A stretch of 64,000 bases of DNA from Aurantimonas sp. 22II-16-19i (lineage in GTDB: Bacteria > Pseudomonadota > Alphaproteobacteria > Rhizobiales > Rhizobiaceae), in assembly GCF_002088275.1 (NCBI RefSeq), contig NZ_AQQS01000005.1, forward strand, positions 1-64,000. Direction: 5' to 3'. Both the position numbers and the translations under genes were made by a program. The first letter of the stretch is position 1. Each line of letters begins with the position of its first letter. The notes below the pieces were generated by a model, which had not been told where the DNA came from, searched no databases, and saw only the letters and a list, made by a program, of their open reading frames with translations. Shown one piece after another: positions 33,235-42,060 of the stretch.

Positions 33235-34236
33235 ATGACCGAGTTCGACCCAACCCGCCGCGCCTTCGTCGCCGGCGCCGCCATGGCGGGCGCCGCTTCC
33301 GCGACGGCCCCCGCCTTTGCCCAAAACCGGCAGTCCGGCAGCCAGGACGCAGCCATGACCCGTCAGGCGGCCGACCTTCCGGAGCCGCCATATCCGCGCC
33401 AGGAGCAGCCCTGGCCGGGCCTGACCGGGAAGATGGACCCGCGTCCCGACCACGGCGAGGAAAGCTACCGGGGAAGCGGCCGCCTCAAGGGCAAGCGGGC
33501 GCTGATCACCGGCGGCGACAGCGGCATCGGCCGCGCGACGGCGATCGCCTTCGCCAAGGAGGGCGCCGACGTCGCCATCGCCTATCTGCCGCAGGAGGAG
33601 CCGGACGCGCAGGACGTGAAGACGGTGGTCGAGCGCGAGGGGCGCAAGTTCGCGGCCTTCCCGGGTGACCTGCGCGATCAGGGCTATACCACCTCGCTGC
33701 CGCAGAAGGTGGCGGAGGAGCTCGGCGGGCTCGACATCCTCGTCAACAATGCCGCCTATCAGCAGTGGGTGCCGGGGCTCGAGGAGCTGTCGGACGAGCA
33801 GTTCGACCAGACCATGAAGACCAATCTCTACGCGATGTTCTGGCTCACCAAGGCGGCCCTGCCGCATCTCAAACCGGGCGCGGCCATCATCAACAGCTCC
33901 AGCGAGGTCGCGGCGTCGCCGCCGGACATCCTGATCGACTATTCGATGACCAAGTCGGCGATCCTGTCCTTCACCAAGACGATGGCCAAGCAGCTCGCCT
34001 CGCGGGGCATCCGCGTGAATGCCGTGGCGCCGGGGCCGATCTGGACGCCGCTGCAGGTGGCCGGCGGACAAAAGCCCGAGAACATCCCCCAGTTCGGCTC
34101 GTCCACCCCGATCGGACGCGCCGGCCAGCCGGTCGAACTGGCGCCGCTCTATGTCGCGCTCGCCGATCCGGCCTTCAGCTACTCCACGGGCCAGGTCTTC
34201 GGCGCGACCGGCGGCGACCCGCAGCCGGGCGCCTGA
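33235..34236 (+). CDS. Tat-exported short-chain oxidoreductase (general-stress YdaD/YhdF type)
   Basis: A 333-residue SDR whose N-terminus carries a twin-arginine-like signal (TRRAFVAGA, cleavage near AFAQ at 29). The body has GGDSGIGRA as cofactor motif, NNAAYQ and the active-site YSMTKSA (Y-x3-K). The proline-rich leader with PYPRQEQPWPG is typical of the Gsp39-type SDRs. It stands alone between unrelated genes. Substrate unknown. A 10-bp GC stem (34223-34232 with 34251-34260) spans the stop codon and may serve as a 3' hairpin. Confidence 0.82.
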   Translation: MTEFDPTRRAFVAGAAMAGAASATAPAFAQNRQSGSQDAAMTRQAADLPEPPYPRQEQPWPGLTGKMDPRPDHGEESYRGSGRLKGKRALITGGDSGIGRATAIAFAKEGADVAIAYLPQEEPDAQDVKTVVEREGRKFAAFPGDLRDQGYTTSLPQKVAEELGGLDILVNNAAYQQWVPGLEELSDEQFDQTMKTNLYAMFWLTKAALPHLKPGAAIINSSSEVAASPPDILIDYSMTKSAILSFTKTMAKQLASRGIRVNAVAPGPIWTPLQVAGGQKPENIPQFGSSTPIGRAGQPVELAPLYVALADPAFSYSTGQVFGATGGDPQPGA

Positions 34237-34407
34237 CCAAGACACGCTCTGCGCCCGGCTCTCCGGCATCGGCTGTGCCGGGCGGAACCGGCGCTGCACC
34301 GCGCCAGCGAATGTCAGGCGCCGCTCGGTGCCCGATCTGCCGCCTCTGGTCGCCGGCCTCGCCCCGACCTCAGGGGCGGCGCGCCGGGCGGGGTGCTCTC
34401 GCCGTCC

Positions 34408-35091
34408 TCAGACCACCGCGACGGCCAACCGCCCGACCCCCTCGACGCTGCCCTCCAGCCGGTCGCCGCGCGCCACCGGGCCGACGCCGGCGGGCGTCCC
34501 GGTCATGATCAGGTCCCCCGGCGCGAGTTCGAACAGGGCCGAGAGATGGGCGATGATCTCGGCGGTCTTCCAGATCATCTGCGACAGGTCGCCGGCCTGG
34601 CGCAGCTCGCCGTTGACCGACAAGGTGATTGCGCCGGAGGCGGGGTGGCCGATGGCCGTGGCTGGGACGATCTCGGTGATCGGCGCGGATTTCTCGAAGG
34701 CCTTGGCGACTTCCCATGGCCGGCCGAGCTTCTTGGCGCCGGCCTGGAGATCCCGGCGGGTCATGTCGAGGCCGACGGCATAGCCGAAGGCGTGCTCGAG
34801 GGCCGCTTCGACCGCAATATCGGTGCCGCCTCCAGACAGGGCGACGACCAGCTCGATCTCGTGATGGACGTCCTTCGTCGCGCCGGGGTAGGGGAATTCG
34901 GCGCCGAGGACGAGGTTGTCGGGGTTCTTCTGGAAGAAGAACGGCGGCTCCTTGTCGGGGTCGTGGCCCATCTCGACGGCGTGCTCTGCGTAGTTCCGCC
35001 CGACGCAATAGACCCGGCGGACCGGGAATTCCTCGCTCGCCCCCCTGATCGGCAGGCTCGGGATCCAGGCGGGTGGGAAGGCATAGGTCAT
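34408..35091 (-). CDS. Fumarylacetoacetate hydrolase (FAH) family protein
   Basis: A 227-residue FAH-fold protein. The motifs CVGRNYAEH, the metal-binding EIELVV (with HHE before it), GYAVGLDMTRRDLQ and the C-terminal GDLIMTGTPAGVGPV are all present. Members hydrolyse acylpyruvates or decarboxylate 2-oxo acids. This size and motif set fit fumarylpyruvate or acylpyruvate hydrolases. The ATG at 35091 is chosen over an upstream frame start at 35202 because the FAH homology begins there. It has no obvious pathway partner nearby. Confidence 0.88.
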   Translation of the reverse strand: MTYAFPPAWIPSLPIRGASEEFPVRRVYCVGRNYAEHAVEMGHDPDKEPPFFFQKNPDNLVLGAEFPYPGATKDVHHEIELVVALSGGGTDIAVEAALEHAFGYAVGLDMTRRDLQAGAKKLGRPWEVAKAFEKSAPITEIVPATAIGHPASGAITLSVNGELRQAGDLSQMIWKTAEIIAHLSALFELAPGDLIMTGTPAGVGPVARGDRLEGSVEGVGRLAVAVV

Positions 35092-35227
35092 GGCATCGCC
35101 TCGATGGTCGGGAGCCGGCCTTGATGGACTTGCGGCGGCCGGCTGTTCGTCACGAGGCGTAGCCGGGCGAAAGGCCGGGCGCAATCGCTCTTCATGTCTC
35201 AACGCCGCCCGGTCGCTCCGCGCCGCC

Positions 35228-36139
35228 TCAGCGGTTCTCGCGCCACCAGATGTAGAGACCGCTCGCGACCAGGATCGCGGCTCCGACCGCCGTCGTGATG
35301 CGCAGGGGATCGCCGAAGACGACGACCGTCAGGACGCTCGCCGCGAGCACCTGGATGTAGAGGAAGGGCGACAGCAGCGACGCCGGCGCGTGGGAAAACC
35401 CGCGCACCAGGAAGAAATGCGCCAGCGAGCCGGTGCAGCCGATCGCGACCATCAGCGCCAGGGCCTCGGTGTCGGGGGTCTGCCAGAGCGGGATGACGAT
35501 GAGGGTGAGGAGGATGGCTCCCGGCGCCGAGGTGTTGAACATCGTCGACGCCGAATCCTCGCGGCCGGAAAGCCGCCGGGTCAGCAGGAAGTAGCAGGCG
35601 TTGAAGACTGCCGCGATCACCACGAGGAACAGCGCCGGCTCGATCGAGTCGAGGCCGGGTCTCAGGATCACCAGCATGCCGACGAAACCCGCCAGGATCG
35701 CGCCGATGCGGTGGATGCCGATCGTCTCCTTCAGGAACACCACCGACAGGACCGTCACCAGGATCGGGGCGAAGAAGATCACCGCCGTCGCGTCGGCGAG
35801 CGGCACATGGGTGAGCGCGGCATACATCAGCGAGGTCGCCGCGAGCAGGCACAGGCCGCGCAGGATCTGCAGCACCGGATGGGTCGTCTTCAGGAAGGCG
35901 GTGCCGCGCGTCGCCGACAGCACGGTCCCCATGATCAGTGTCTGGAAGACGTAGCGTCCCCACAGCACCTGGATCAGCGGCACGAGGCTGGTCAGATACT
36001 TGCCGATGGAATCCTGGACGGCGAAGGTGCAGCCGGCGGCCAGCGTGAACAGGATGCCGGCGAGAAGCGGGGAGAAGCGGGGCAAGGAGGGGCAACCGGA
36101 AAAACGACGCCCCGGCACGATGGCCGGGGCTCGAAACAT
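35228..36139 (-). CDS. EamA/DMT-family transporter
   Basis: A 303-residue inner-membrane protein with ten predicted helices made of two EamA repeats (about 30-155 and 165-295). Such proteins usually export amino acids, metabolites or drugs. No specific substrate is visible. The upstream region holds two tandem copies of a GC-rich 32-bp sequence, and the ribosome-binding site is poor, so a start slightly further downstream is possible. Confidence 0.87.
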   Translation of the reverse strand: MFRAPAIVPGRRFSGCPSLPRFSPLLAGILFTLAAGCTFAVQDSIGKYLTSLVPLIQVLWGRYVFQTLIMGTVLSATRGTAFLKTTHPVLQILRGLCLLAATSLMYAALTHVPLADATAVIFFAPILVTVLSVVFLKETIGIHRIGAILAGFVGMLVILRPGLDSIEPALFLVVIAAVFNACYFLLTRRLSGREDSASTMFNTSAPGAILLTLIVIPLWQTPDTEALALMVAIGCTGSLAHFFLVRGFSHAPASLLSPFLYIQVLAASVLTVVVFGDPLRITTAVGAAILVASGLYIWWRENR

Positions 36140-36141
36140 GC

Positions 36142-36208
36142 GTGGCGGCGCCCGCAGGCGCCGGCCGTGGTTCCGTGTGGCGGCGCCCGCAGGCGCCGGC
36201 GGTGGTTC
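36142..36208. repeat. Two tandem copies of a 32-bp GC-rich hairpin repeat
   Basis: The copies at 36142-36173 and 36177-36208 differ at one position and have a 35-bp period. Each contains GGCGCCCGCAGGCGCC, which folds on itself. They lie between the PspA gene stop and the EamA gene start on the same strand, where they may act as a processing or termination barrier. Confidence 0.75.
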
Positions 36209-36220
36209 ATTGTGGCGGGG

Positions 36221-36967
36221 TCAGGAGTCCTTCGGCCGCTCGAGGGCGGCCTGATCCTTCGGCCCGGCGATCGAAGGCGTGGAACTCGTGCCCATGATCT
36301 GGGCGAGGACGTCGTCGGCCGACTGGGTCTGGCCGCCGATGCCGGCCGCCAGCAGCTGGCGATCGAGATCGGAGCCCGATTCCAGCGCCGCGAGCTCCTC
36401 GCCCGCCTCGAGCCGCCCTTGCGTCATCTCCTGCTTCTTGCGGATGCGCTCCAGCGAATCCATCGCGTTGCCGAGCTTGGAGTTGACGCCCGACTGGGTG
36501 GTGGCGATGGCCGACTGCGCCTTGATCAGCGATTCGTTGGCCTTCACGTTCTCGACCTCGCGGCGCATCTGCTGGATGCGCTGCTCGGTGTCCTGGACCG
36601 CCTTGATCATCTGCTGCTGGCGCTGGTTCAGGCGCTCGAGCTCGGCCTCGTCGCGGCTCGCCTCGGTCCGCGTCTTGGAGATGCGGTCGGCAAGGCCGCG
36701 GGCGAGATCCTCGCGGCCCGCCTGCAGCGCGGCCCTGGCGCTCTCGGTGTCCTTGCGCTCCTTGTCGCGCGCCTCGGCGACGCGCCGCTGCAGCGACTTG
36801 TTCGAGGCCATGATGCCGGCGAGATCCGACCGGGCGCGCCGGAGCGCGTTCTCGGCGTCGCGGATCTCCTGGTCGAGGATCCGCAGCGCTTGCGTGTCGG
36901 CGACCGACTCCGCCGCCTCGTTGACGCCGCCCTTGACGGCGCTGAACAGCTTGTTCCAGACACTCAT
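36221..36967 (-). CDS. PspA/IM30-family envelope-stress protein (YjfJ-like)
   Basis: A 248-residue, almost wholly alpha-helical coiled-coil protein. It has the PspA pattern, including an amphipathic N-terminus (VWNKLFSAVKGGVNEAAE), then LRILDQEIRDAE and long heptad stretches to about 175, with a low-complexity tail. Such proteins assemble on the inner membrane and protect it from damage. The start overlaps the DUF2170 stop (ATGA). The pairing with DUF2170 and the divergent DUF2491/350/1190 and GspS-like genes equals the yjfIJKLMC locus of enterobacteria. Confidence 0.92.
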   Translation of the reverse strand: MSVWNKLFSAVKGGVNEAAESVADTQALRILDQEIRDAENALRRARSDLAGIMASNKSLQRRVAEARDKERKDTESARAALQAGREDLARGLADRISKTRTEASRDEAELERLNQRQQQMIKAVQDTEQRIQQMRREVENVKANESLIKAQSAIATTQSGVNSKLGNAMDSLERIRKKQEMTQGRLEAGEELAALESGSDLDRQLLAAGIGGQTQSADDVLAQIMGTSSTPSIAGPKDQAALERPKDS

Positions 36968-37395
36968 GCGTCGAATTCCCCGTTCTTCCATTCCTCGATC
37001 ATGTTGGCGGCATCGACCGCATTGGTCGCAAGGACGGCCACTTCCTCCACCATGGATTCGGCGGTGGAGTTGGCCGACAGCGAACCGAACAGCTCGTAAT
37101 ACTCCTTGCCGTCGATGGTCACGATGCCGAACGTCGAGAGCGGCAGGAGCTTGTGGGTCGACAGGACCATGCGCTCGAAGGCCTCGCGGCGCGGGATCGT
37201 ATCGGCCGGTGCCAACATGACGCTGGCCAGGACCTGATCGCCGCCGGCGGCCACCAGCACGTCGAGATCACCCTTCTCCTTCAGTGTCACGCGGATCACG
37301 TCGCCGGTCTCCACGACGGTCACGTCGACGTCGCCGAGCGCCTCCGGGTCGGACGCGAAAAGCTCGGTCAGGCTGGCAAGATTCCACTTTTTCAC
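36964..37395 (-). CDS. DUF2170 protein (YjfI-like), partner of PspA
   Basis: A 143-residue soluble protein starting with GTG at 37395, which has GAGGGA well placed upstream. It shows the DUF2170 pattern: an N-terminal WNLASLTELF, a central DGKEYYELFGSLSA and an acidic EEVAVLATNAVDAA helix. In enterobacteria the same gene, yjfI, precedes the PspA homologue. Its biochemical role is unknown. Coupling by overlapping codons suggests a PspA-binding or regulatory protein. Confidence 0.85.
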   Translation of the reverse strand: MKKWNLASLTELFASDPEALGDVDVTVVETGDVIRVTLKEKGDLDVLVAAGGDQVLASVMLAPADTIPRREAFERMVLSTHKLLPLSTFGIVTIDGKEYYELFGSLSANSTAESMVEEVAVLATNAVDAANMIEEWKNGEFDA

Positions 37396-37545
37396 TGGGT
37401 ATCCCTCGGTTGCCAAGGTTTGGGATGCCGTTCTACATCACCGATGTAGCGCTGTCCAAAACGATTTCCGCCCCCTCGTCGCCGATATTGACCTATCGGA
37501 AGATTCGGTCGCATATCCTCGCAAACCGTTTGAACCGGATCCCGC

Positions 37546-38604
37546 GTGCCGTTGTTTTCGCAATATCTTCGTCGCTTCTACGTTGCGCTCGCCGAACTCA
37601 CCTGGGGCGCGATCGCAGCGCTGTCCTTCGCCCATCTGGCGGTCAGTTGGCTGCTGCTCGTAGCGGCCGGGGAGAGCGACTTCGTCTCGCGGCCGGTCGA
37701 TTTCGTCTACTACTACATCGTCACCGCGACGACCGTCGGTTACGGTGACCTGTCGCCGCAGACCGGCCCCGGACGATTGGTCGCGGCCTTCTTCGTCCTG
37801 CCGGGCGCGATCGCCATCTTCACCGCCGTGCTCGGCAAGCTGCTCGCGGCGGTGAGCAACACCTGGAGGGGGCGGATGAAGGGTCTTGGAAATTTCAGCG
37901 AACGCACCGATCACGACGTCGTCATCGGCTGGCAGGAAGCGACGACGCGGCGGCTCATCGGGCTGATCCATCGCGAGCGCCGGGAAGGCGAAGCGGTGAC
38001 GGTGCTGATCGCCAAGGATCTCGAACAGAACCCCGCCCCCGACAAGGTCGACTACGTCCGGGTGGACCGGCTCGCCGATCCCCACGGTCTCGAACGGGCG
38101 GGCGCGGTCAATGCCCGCTCGATCATCGTGCGCGGGGCCAGCGACGACGAGACGCTGGCGGCCGCCCTCGTCGCCTCCGCCAAGTGCAAGGGTGCCCATG
38201 TCGTCGCCTATTTCGACTTCGAATCCACCGCCGACATCCTGCGCCTGCAGAACTCGCGCATCGAATCCGTGACCTCGCTCTCCTCCGAGCTGATGGTCCG
38301 CGCCGCCCGCGATCCGGGCACCTCGGTCGTCGCCAATCTCCTGCTGTCGGCCGGCAAGGAGGACACCGCCTTCTCGGTCCGGGTGCCGGAGGGCACTGCG
38401 ACCTTTCCCTACGATGTGGCGCTTCGCCTCATGCGCCGCCGCCATGCCGTCACCCTCGTCGGCAGGAATCGTCATGGAAATGTCGATCTCAACTGCAAGG
38501 AAACGGTCGAGATCCAATCCGGCGACGTGCTCTACTACATCGCCGACCAGAGGCTCGATCCCGGGAGCATCGCCTGGGACGCCTTCGCAAAGGAAAGCGC
38601 ATGA
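37546..38604 (+). CDS. Two-helix potassium channel with RCK-like cytoplasmic domain
   Basis: A 352-residue protein. Two membrane helices (about 20-42 and 75-100) flank a pore loop with the K+ filter TVGYGD at 63-68. A Rossmann-like regulatory region follows from about 115 (DVVIGWQEATTRRLI) to the end. The GTG start at 37546 is the best available. It opens the plus-strand half of the PspA-linked cluster and overlaps the DUF2491 gene by ATGA. Its role is probably to respond to membrane potential or envelope stress. The usual glycine-rich nucleotide motif is altered, so ligand binding is uncertain. Confidence 0.86.
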   Translation: MPLFSQYLRRFYVALAELTWGAIAALSFAHLAVSWLLLVAAGESDFVSRPVDFVYYYIVTATTVGYGDLSPQTGPGRLVAAFFVLPGAIAIFTAVLGKLLAAVSNTWRGRMKGLGNFSERTDHDVVIGWQEATTRRLIGLIHRERREGEAVTVLIAKDLEQNPAPDKVDYVRVDRLADPHGLERAGAVNARSIIVRGASDDETLAAALVASAKCKGAHVVAYFDFESTADILRLQNSRIESVTSLSSELMVRAARDPGTSVVANLLLSAGKEDTAFSVRVPEGTATFPYDVALRLMRRRHAVTLVGRNRHGNVDLNCKETVEIQSGDVLYYIADQRLDPGSIAWDAFAKESA

Positions 38605-39263
38605 TCTTCTCGCTGTTCGGCGGCAAGGACAAGGCCGACAATCTTCCGAAGGAGCGCGGACCGCTCGGCATCGCCCTCGGTGGCGCGATCGAGATCGACA
38701 CGCTGGCCCTCGAGGCCGACGCGGCCGGCACCAATCCCGGCATGGCGCTGCCGGCGGGCGGCAACTTCATCGTCGTCGCCTATGGCGAGGCGCGCCTCGA
38801 CGGCGAGACGATCCTGTCGCGCTACTACGACGAGGACGACCGGCTGCTGCAGGCGCTCTCGAGCACCGGCAAGCCGGGCGACGCCATAAAGGACATCAGC
38901 CTCTATTCCGCCTGGGACAGCGTCGTGCCGGCGGACCGCTCCGAGTGGAACCGCTGGGCGGGGCCCGCCGGGCTGATCGGCCAGCCGAGCTACGATGCCG
39001 ACGGCATCGTCTTCCAGCGCTATTGGGGCGAAGGGGCGGGGCGGGCCGAACTCGTCGAATTCGTCGAGGAGATCGACGACGGGGAGCGGCTGCGCTCGAT
39101 CCACCAGACCTGCATGCTCTATGCGCGCCCGCTGGGGCGCACCCAGGAGATGCTGCTCATCAACATCGAGCGCGACATTGCCGAGCGGGCCAGCCGCGAG
39201 GGCGGATCGGTCGCATTCCTGCTCGGCTATGGCCTGTCGCCGGGAGATGTGCGACGGGTCTAA
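38601..39263 (+). CDS. DUF2491 protein (YjfK-like)
   Basis: A 220-residue soluble protein of the DUF2491 family. Landmarks are an N-terminal GPLGIALGGAIEID, a central QRYWGEG and a C-terminal ERDIAERAS block. It is co-translated with the channel gene. In enterobacteria the family member yjfK sits in the same order after the PspA homologue. Function unknown; association with membrane stress is inferred from this conserved neighbourhood. Confidence 0.85.
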   Translation: MIFSLFGGKDKADNLPKERGPLGIALGGAIEIDTLALEADAAGTNPGMALPAGGNFIVVAYGEARLDGETILSRYYDEDDRLLQALSSTGKPGDAIKDISLYSAWDSVVPADRSEWNRWAGPAGLIGQPSYDADGIVFQRYWGEGAGRAELVEFVEEIDDGERLRSIHQTCMLYARPLGRTQEMLLINIERDIAERASREGGSVAFLLGYGLSPGDVRRV

Positions 39264-39370
39264 GGGATTTGCCGCTGCCGCCTTCGTCCGGGCGCCGAAC
39301 CATGGCGCGGCGGAGACGGCGGCGATCTGACGGTTCGCGATGCGCCTGCCGCGCAAAGAGAGGGATCTGA

Positions 39371-39772
39371 ATGTTTGGTTACGCTGCGGGCCTGCCGGCC
39401 TTTCTCGTCTATTTCGTCCTCGGCCTGGCGCTCTATGCGCTGTTCTCCTGGGTCTACACGACGTTGACCCCGCAAAAGGAGATCCAGCTGATCCGCAGCG
39501 GCAACACCGCCGCCGTCGTCGCCTTCCTCGGCGCGATTCTCGGCTTCTCGCTGCCGCTGTCGTCTGCTGCCGCGAATTCGGTGAGCATCGTCGACTTCAT
39601 CATCTGGTCGATCATCGGGCTGCTCGCCCAGCTCTTCGCCTTCTTCCTCGCCTCGCGCACGATGACCGGCCTGCACCAGCGGATCACCGACGGCGAGATC
39701 GCCGCGGGGCTCTGGGCCGGCGGCATCGCGTTCGCCGTCGGCATCCTCAACGCAGCCTGCATGACCTACTGA
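39371..39772 (+). CDS. DUF350 membrane protein (YjfL-like)
   Basis: A 133-residue membrane protein with four helices in two similar halves, the arrangement of DUF350. The loop IRSGNTAAVVAFLGAILGFSL and the second copy ITDGEIAAGLWAGGIAFAVG show the internal duplication; each is described here only by its landmarks. It lies 108 bp after the DUF2491 gene and 11 bp before the DUF1190 gene. Its role is unknown, but it is regularly linked to PspA-like genes. Confidence 0.86.
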   Translation: MFGYAAGLPAFLVYFVLGLALYALFSWVYTTLTPQKEIQLIRSGNTAAVVAFLGAILGFSLPLSSAAANSVSIVDFIIWSIIGLLAQLFAFFLASRTMTGLHQRITDGEIAAGLWAGGIAFAVGILNAACMTY

Positions 39773-39782
39773 GGAGGCAAGG

Positions 39783-40367
39783 ATGAAGAGACGGTTCACC
39801 CGCAGGACACCGCCGATCCTGACGCTCGGAACCATCGCCGCCACGGGCATGGTCCTCTATGGCTGCGGCGACGATGCGCCCCAGGACGTCGCCTTCTCGA
39901 CGCCGCAGCAATGCGCCGATGCCGGCGTCGACGCGCAGATCTGCGAGGCCGAGTATCAGCAGGCGCTGCAGAAGCACCTCGCCGAGGCGCCTCACTATTC
40001 CAACCTGCAGGAATGCGAGGCGGCGATCGGCGAAGGCAAGTGCTTCCAGGCCGGCGACCCCGGCACGCAGAATTCGGCCGGGCAGACCAGCGGCTCGGGC
40101 ACCGGCTTCTTCGTGCCGTTCATGACCGGCTACCTGATCTCCTCGGCGCTGTCGAACCTGTCGGGCTACGGCGCCTATCGCGACTATCGCTACTCGTCCG
40201 GCTATTCCTCGACGCCGATCTACCGCAACCGCTCCGGCGACACGCTGACCTCGACGATCAGCAACGGCCAGCGCACCAGCCGGCCGGTCAACGTCAATAC
40301 GACGACGGCCTCGCGCTACGGCTTCGGTGGCCGCTCCTCGTCGCGCGGCGGCTTCTTCGGTGGGTGA
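39783..40367 (+). CDS. DUF1190 lipoprotein (YjfM-like)
   Basis: A 194-residue exported protein. Its N-terminal signal ends in a lipobox VLYGC, so the mature protein is probably a lipid-anchored envelope protein. It has paired cysteine motifs (QQCADAG, QICEAEY, QECEAAIGEGKC) and a Ser/Arg/Gly-rich tail (RSSSRGGFFGG). This matches DUF1190. It is placed between the DUF350 and the glutathionylspermidine-synthase-like gene as in yjfLMC. Confidence 0.86.
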   Translation: MKRRFTRRTPPILTLGTIAATGMVLYGCGDDAPQDVAFSTPQQCADAGVDAQICEAEYQQALQKHLAEAPHYSNLQECEAAIGEGKCFQAGDPGTQNSAGQTSGSGTGFFVPFMTGYLISSALSNLSGYGAYRDYRYSSGYSSTPIYRNRSGDTLTSTISNGQRTSRPVNVNTTTASRYGFGGRSSSRGGFFGG

Positions 40368-40439
40368 GGGGGCGAGCCCCGGCTTTGGCGGGGCGCCCGC
40401 AAGCCGGGCGGGCCCGGCTGTCTCGAAAGGGCGGTTCCG

Positions 40440-41597
40440 GTGAAGCGCATCGCGATTCCCGAGCGGGAGAACTGGCGCGAGATGGCCGAAAGCGTCGGCT
40501 TCGGCTTCCACGAGATGTATGGCGAGCCTTACTGGGTCGACGGCGCGGCCTACGCGTTTTCGCTGGCCGAGATCGAGGAAGCCATCGAGGCGCCGTCGCA
40601 GGAACTCCATGACATGTGCATGGATCTCGTCGGCGACGTGGTGCGCGACCAGCAGGCGATGGAGCGGTTGCAGGTCCCGGAGGACATGCGCGATCTCGTC
40701 GCCGCGTCCTGGCAGCGCGGCGACAAGCATCTCTACGGCCGCTTCGACCTCGCCTATGACGGCACCGGCCCGGCCAAGCTTCTCGAATACAACGCCGACA
40801 CGCCGACCTCGATCTTCGAGGCGGCCTTCTTCCAGTACAACTGGCTGACCGACAACGTCGGGCGCGGCGCGCTGCCCGAGGATGCCGACCAGTACAATTC
40901 GATCCAGGAGAGCCTCGTCGAGGCCTTCGGGGCGTTCTCCAGGGATCCGATCTTCCACTTCGCCGCCTGGACCGAAAGCGACGAGGACCGCGGCACCGCC
41001 GCCTATCTGATGGACTGCGCCGTCCAGGCCGGCCACCGCACCAGCCTCCTCGACATCCGCGACATCGGGGTGGACCATCAGGGTCGCTTCACCGACACCG
41101 AGGATCGGGTGATCGACCTCCTGTTCAAGCTCTACCCCTGGGAGGACATGCTGCGCGAACCCTTCGCCAAGCACCTCTCCAGCGCCGGCGCGACGATCGT
41201 CGAGCCGGTCTGGAAGACCCTCCTGTCGAACAAGGGCATCCTGCCGCTGCTGTGGGAGCGCCACGCCGGGCATCCCAACCTCCTGCCGTCCTTCTTCGAC
41301 GGGGATCCGCAGGCCGGGTCGCTGGCCGATGCCGTGCGCAAGCCGCTGTTCTCGCGCGAGGGCGAGAATGTCGAGCTCATCCGGGACGGCGCCAGCGTCG
41401 AGGTCACCGAAGGATCCTACGGGGAAGAGGGGTATGTGGTGCAGGGCCTGACCCGGTTGTTCGAGACCGACGGCGCCTATGCCGTCCTCGGCTCCTGGGT
41501 GGTCGGGGACCGGGCCTGCGGCCTCGGCATGCGCGAGGATCGCTCGCCGATCACCCGCAACCTGTCGCGGTTCGTGCCGCACATCATCGTCGACTGA
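40440..41597 (+). CDS. Glutathionylspermidine synthase-like ATP-grasp protein (YjfC-like)
   Basis: A 385-residue protein of the GSP-synthase family, GTG start at 40440. It shows the N-terminal YWVDGAAYAF, the KLLEYNADTPTS substrate and ATP segment, and the C-terminal WVVGDRACGLGMRED block of the ATP-grasp fold. The amidase domain found in E. coli Gsp is missing, as in YjfC and YgiC. Predicted activity is ATP-dependent amide ligation of an unknown substrate. It is the last gene of the PspA-linked plus-strand operon. Confidence 0.88.
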   Translation: MKRIAIPERENWREMAESVGFGFHEMYGEPYWVDGAAYAFSLAEIEEAIEAPSQELHDMCMDLVGDVVRDQQAMERLQVPEDMRDLVAASWQRGDKHLYGRFDLAYDGTGPAKLLEYNADTPTSIFEAAFFQYNWLTDNVGRGALPEDADQYNSIQESLVEAFGAFSRDPIFHFAAWTESDEDRGTAAYLMDCAVQAGHRTSLLDIRDIGVDHQGRFTDTEDRVIDLLFKLYPWEDMLREPFAKHLSSAGATIVEPVWKTLLSNKGILPLLWERHAGHPNLLPSFFDGDPQAGSLADAVRKPLFSREGENVELIRDGASVEVTEGSYGEEGYVVQGLTRLFETDGAYAVLGSWVVGDRACGLGMREDRSPITRNLSRFVPHIIVD

Positions 41598-42060
41598 CGC
41601 GGGGGCGCCGCGCGGCTCCGGGTGGCGCGGCGCCTGCGCCGTCGTGCGGCCGTTGCGCAGGCGGTAACCGGTAGAAAGCCGCGCGGCGGTCCGCCGGTGC
41701 CGTGGGCGCGCATCGCCCCGGCGGCTTTTCATGACCTTACGGAAAGTTCTTGTCGCTGCAACGCCGCCGGGGTATCACCGTCGGCGGTGCCATCCGTGGC
41801 GAGCCGCAGCCGCGCCGTCCGAGAGGACTGGCGGTGCGTGAAAGGCTCGTGGGGTTCGGGCGCCTTGGTCGGCGACGGAAGAAGCGCCTTCGACGTCACA
41901 TTCGCCGTGTCTGCTTTCGCGGCCGCCTCGACGCTCCCCGAAATTCGTGTCGGGCAGCGGCGACGCAAGTCTACCCGTTGCCACGGGCTGCGCCCATCCG
42001 GCGCAGCATCCGCGGCGGCGGGCAGGGGCCAATCATCCACAGTCTTGCGAGCCTCGACCG
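41598..42060. other. Gene-free intergenic stretch
   Basis: These 463 bp separate the ATP-grasp gene from the secreted Sel1 protein gene. Open frames present are Arg-rich and lack a recognisable family or ribosome-binding site. I see no clear promoter, terminator or repeat. Confidence 0.45.
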
